DNA of 5,433 nt, taken from positions 1-5,433 of the forward strand of contig JAEDKB010000127.1 of assembly GCA_016296045.1 (NCBI GenBank), read 5' to 3'. Position 1 is the first letter of the stretch, and each line of letters begins with the position of its first letter. This DNA is from Oscillospiraceae bacterium (lineage in GTDB: Bacteria > Bacillota > Clostridia > Oscillospirales > Oscillospiraceae). Below are positions 5,207 to 5,433 of the stretch, in pieces. Made by a program: the position numbers and the translations under genes. Under the pieces are notes generated by a model. That model worked only from the letters and a program-made list of their open reading frames with translations, did no database searches and was not told the DNA's origin.

Positions 5207-5433
5207 CACGCGACACCTCCGTCTTCCATATGCAGCACCCAATTATCAAAGGAGCTTTCGCCTACTCCCATGTCCCACATTTTCCACATCGCAAGTACCT
5301 TTGTGTATTCTTTGCTGTTCAGAAGCATCAGTTCTTCAATTTTCAGGCACATCGGACGGAATTTTCCGTTGTCCGTTGCTTCGCGGAAGGTTTCAAGTCC
5401 TGCCTGCACCGAATCGAGAATGTCCGCAATGAG
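5206..5433 (-). CDS. C-terminal part of an unrecognised phage protein (partial)
   Basis: The frame is open from the window edge to a TGA at 5208-5206, giving 75 codons of a C-terminus whose start lies outside the window. A GTG at 5409 is in frame, but the frame stays open upstream of it and I see no reason to prefer it as the start. The visible part is mostly helical, with hydrophobic and charged residues alternating (a KIEELMLLNSKEY stretch, then a Trp/Met-rich WKMWDMG segment). It ends in MEDGGVA. I do not recognise the family. Its last codons contain the SD of the protease gene, and its stop overlaps the protease start as TGATG, so the two are translationally coupled. Genes just upstream of a capsid protease are often portal or portal-associated proteins, but nothing visible here proves that. 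Confidence 0.75.
   Translation of the reverse strand, partial: LIADILDSVQAGLETFREATDNGKFRPMCLKIEELMLLNSKEYTKVLAMWKMWDMGVGESSFDNWVLHMEDGGVA
5216..5220 (-). promoter_or_regulatory. Ribosome binding site fixing the protease start at 5206
   Basis: GGAGG on the minus strand lies 9 nt before the ATG at 5206 and inside the last codons of the upstream gene. The in-frame ATG at 5242 has no comparable SD, so this site decides the start. The TGATG overlap suggests coupling with the upstream gene. Confidence 0.75.

Overview
This window looks like the head-morphogenesis segment of a tailed phage or prophage of a Gram-positive bacterium, most likely a gut Clostridia host. That placement rests on tight gene packing, strong AAAGGAGG-type Shine-Dalgarno (SD) sites, moderate base composition, TGA and TAA used as ordinary stops, and the protein types. 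All seven genes are on the minus strand, so transcription runs from 5433 towards 1. No host gene, integrase, insertion sequence or CRISPR array is visible.

In transcription order the genes are: (1) the C-terminal 75 codons of an unrecognised protein (5433-5206); (2) a 471-aa capsid maturation protease fused to a scaffold-like C-terminal half (5206-3791), its start overlapping the previous stop by one base; (3) a 197-aa unrecognised protein in the position where many phages carry a capsid decoration gene (3769-3176); (4) the 414-aa predicted major capsid protein (3153-1909); (5) a 236-aa unrecognised protein with a Lys/Ala-rich tail (1773-1063); (6) a 234-aa unrecognised, probably structural protein (1022-318); (7) the first 99 codons of a protein resembling the N-terminal domain of BppU-type baseplate proteins (297-1). 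Genes 1 to 4 are spaced as one translationally tight cluster. They would supply the protease, scaffold, possible decoration protein and shell protein of a procapsid.

The only sizeable non-coding gap (1774-1908, 135 nt) directly follows the major capsid gene and is structured. It holds a perfect 10-bp hairpin without a U-tract. Six bases later comes a 12-bp helix whose 7-nt loop and closing pair match every conserved position of a tRNA T-arm. Its 12 bp equal a 7-bp acceptor plus a 5-bp T stem, and a 10-nt bulge sits where the D arm, anticodon arm and variable loop would be. This tRNA-like element is the most unusual feature here. It could be an RNA-processing signal separating the abundant capsid message from the downstream genes, but that role is inference.

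The second notable feature is inside gene 2. A 14-nt sequence identical to the ribosome-binding region of gene 3 is translated in frame between the protease and scaffold halves, ahead of an in-frame ATG at 4489. This suggests either a separately translated scaffold or a past fusion of two genes.
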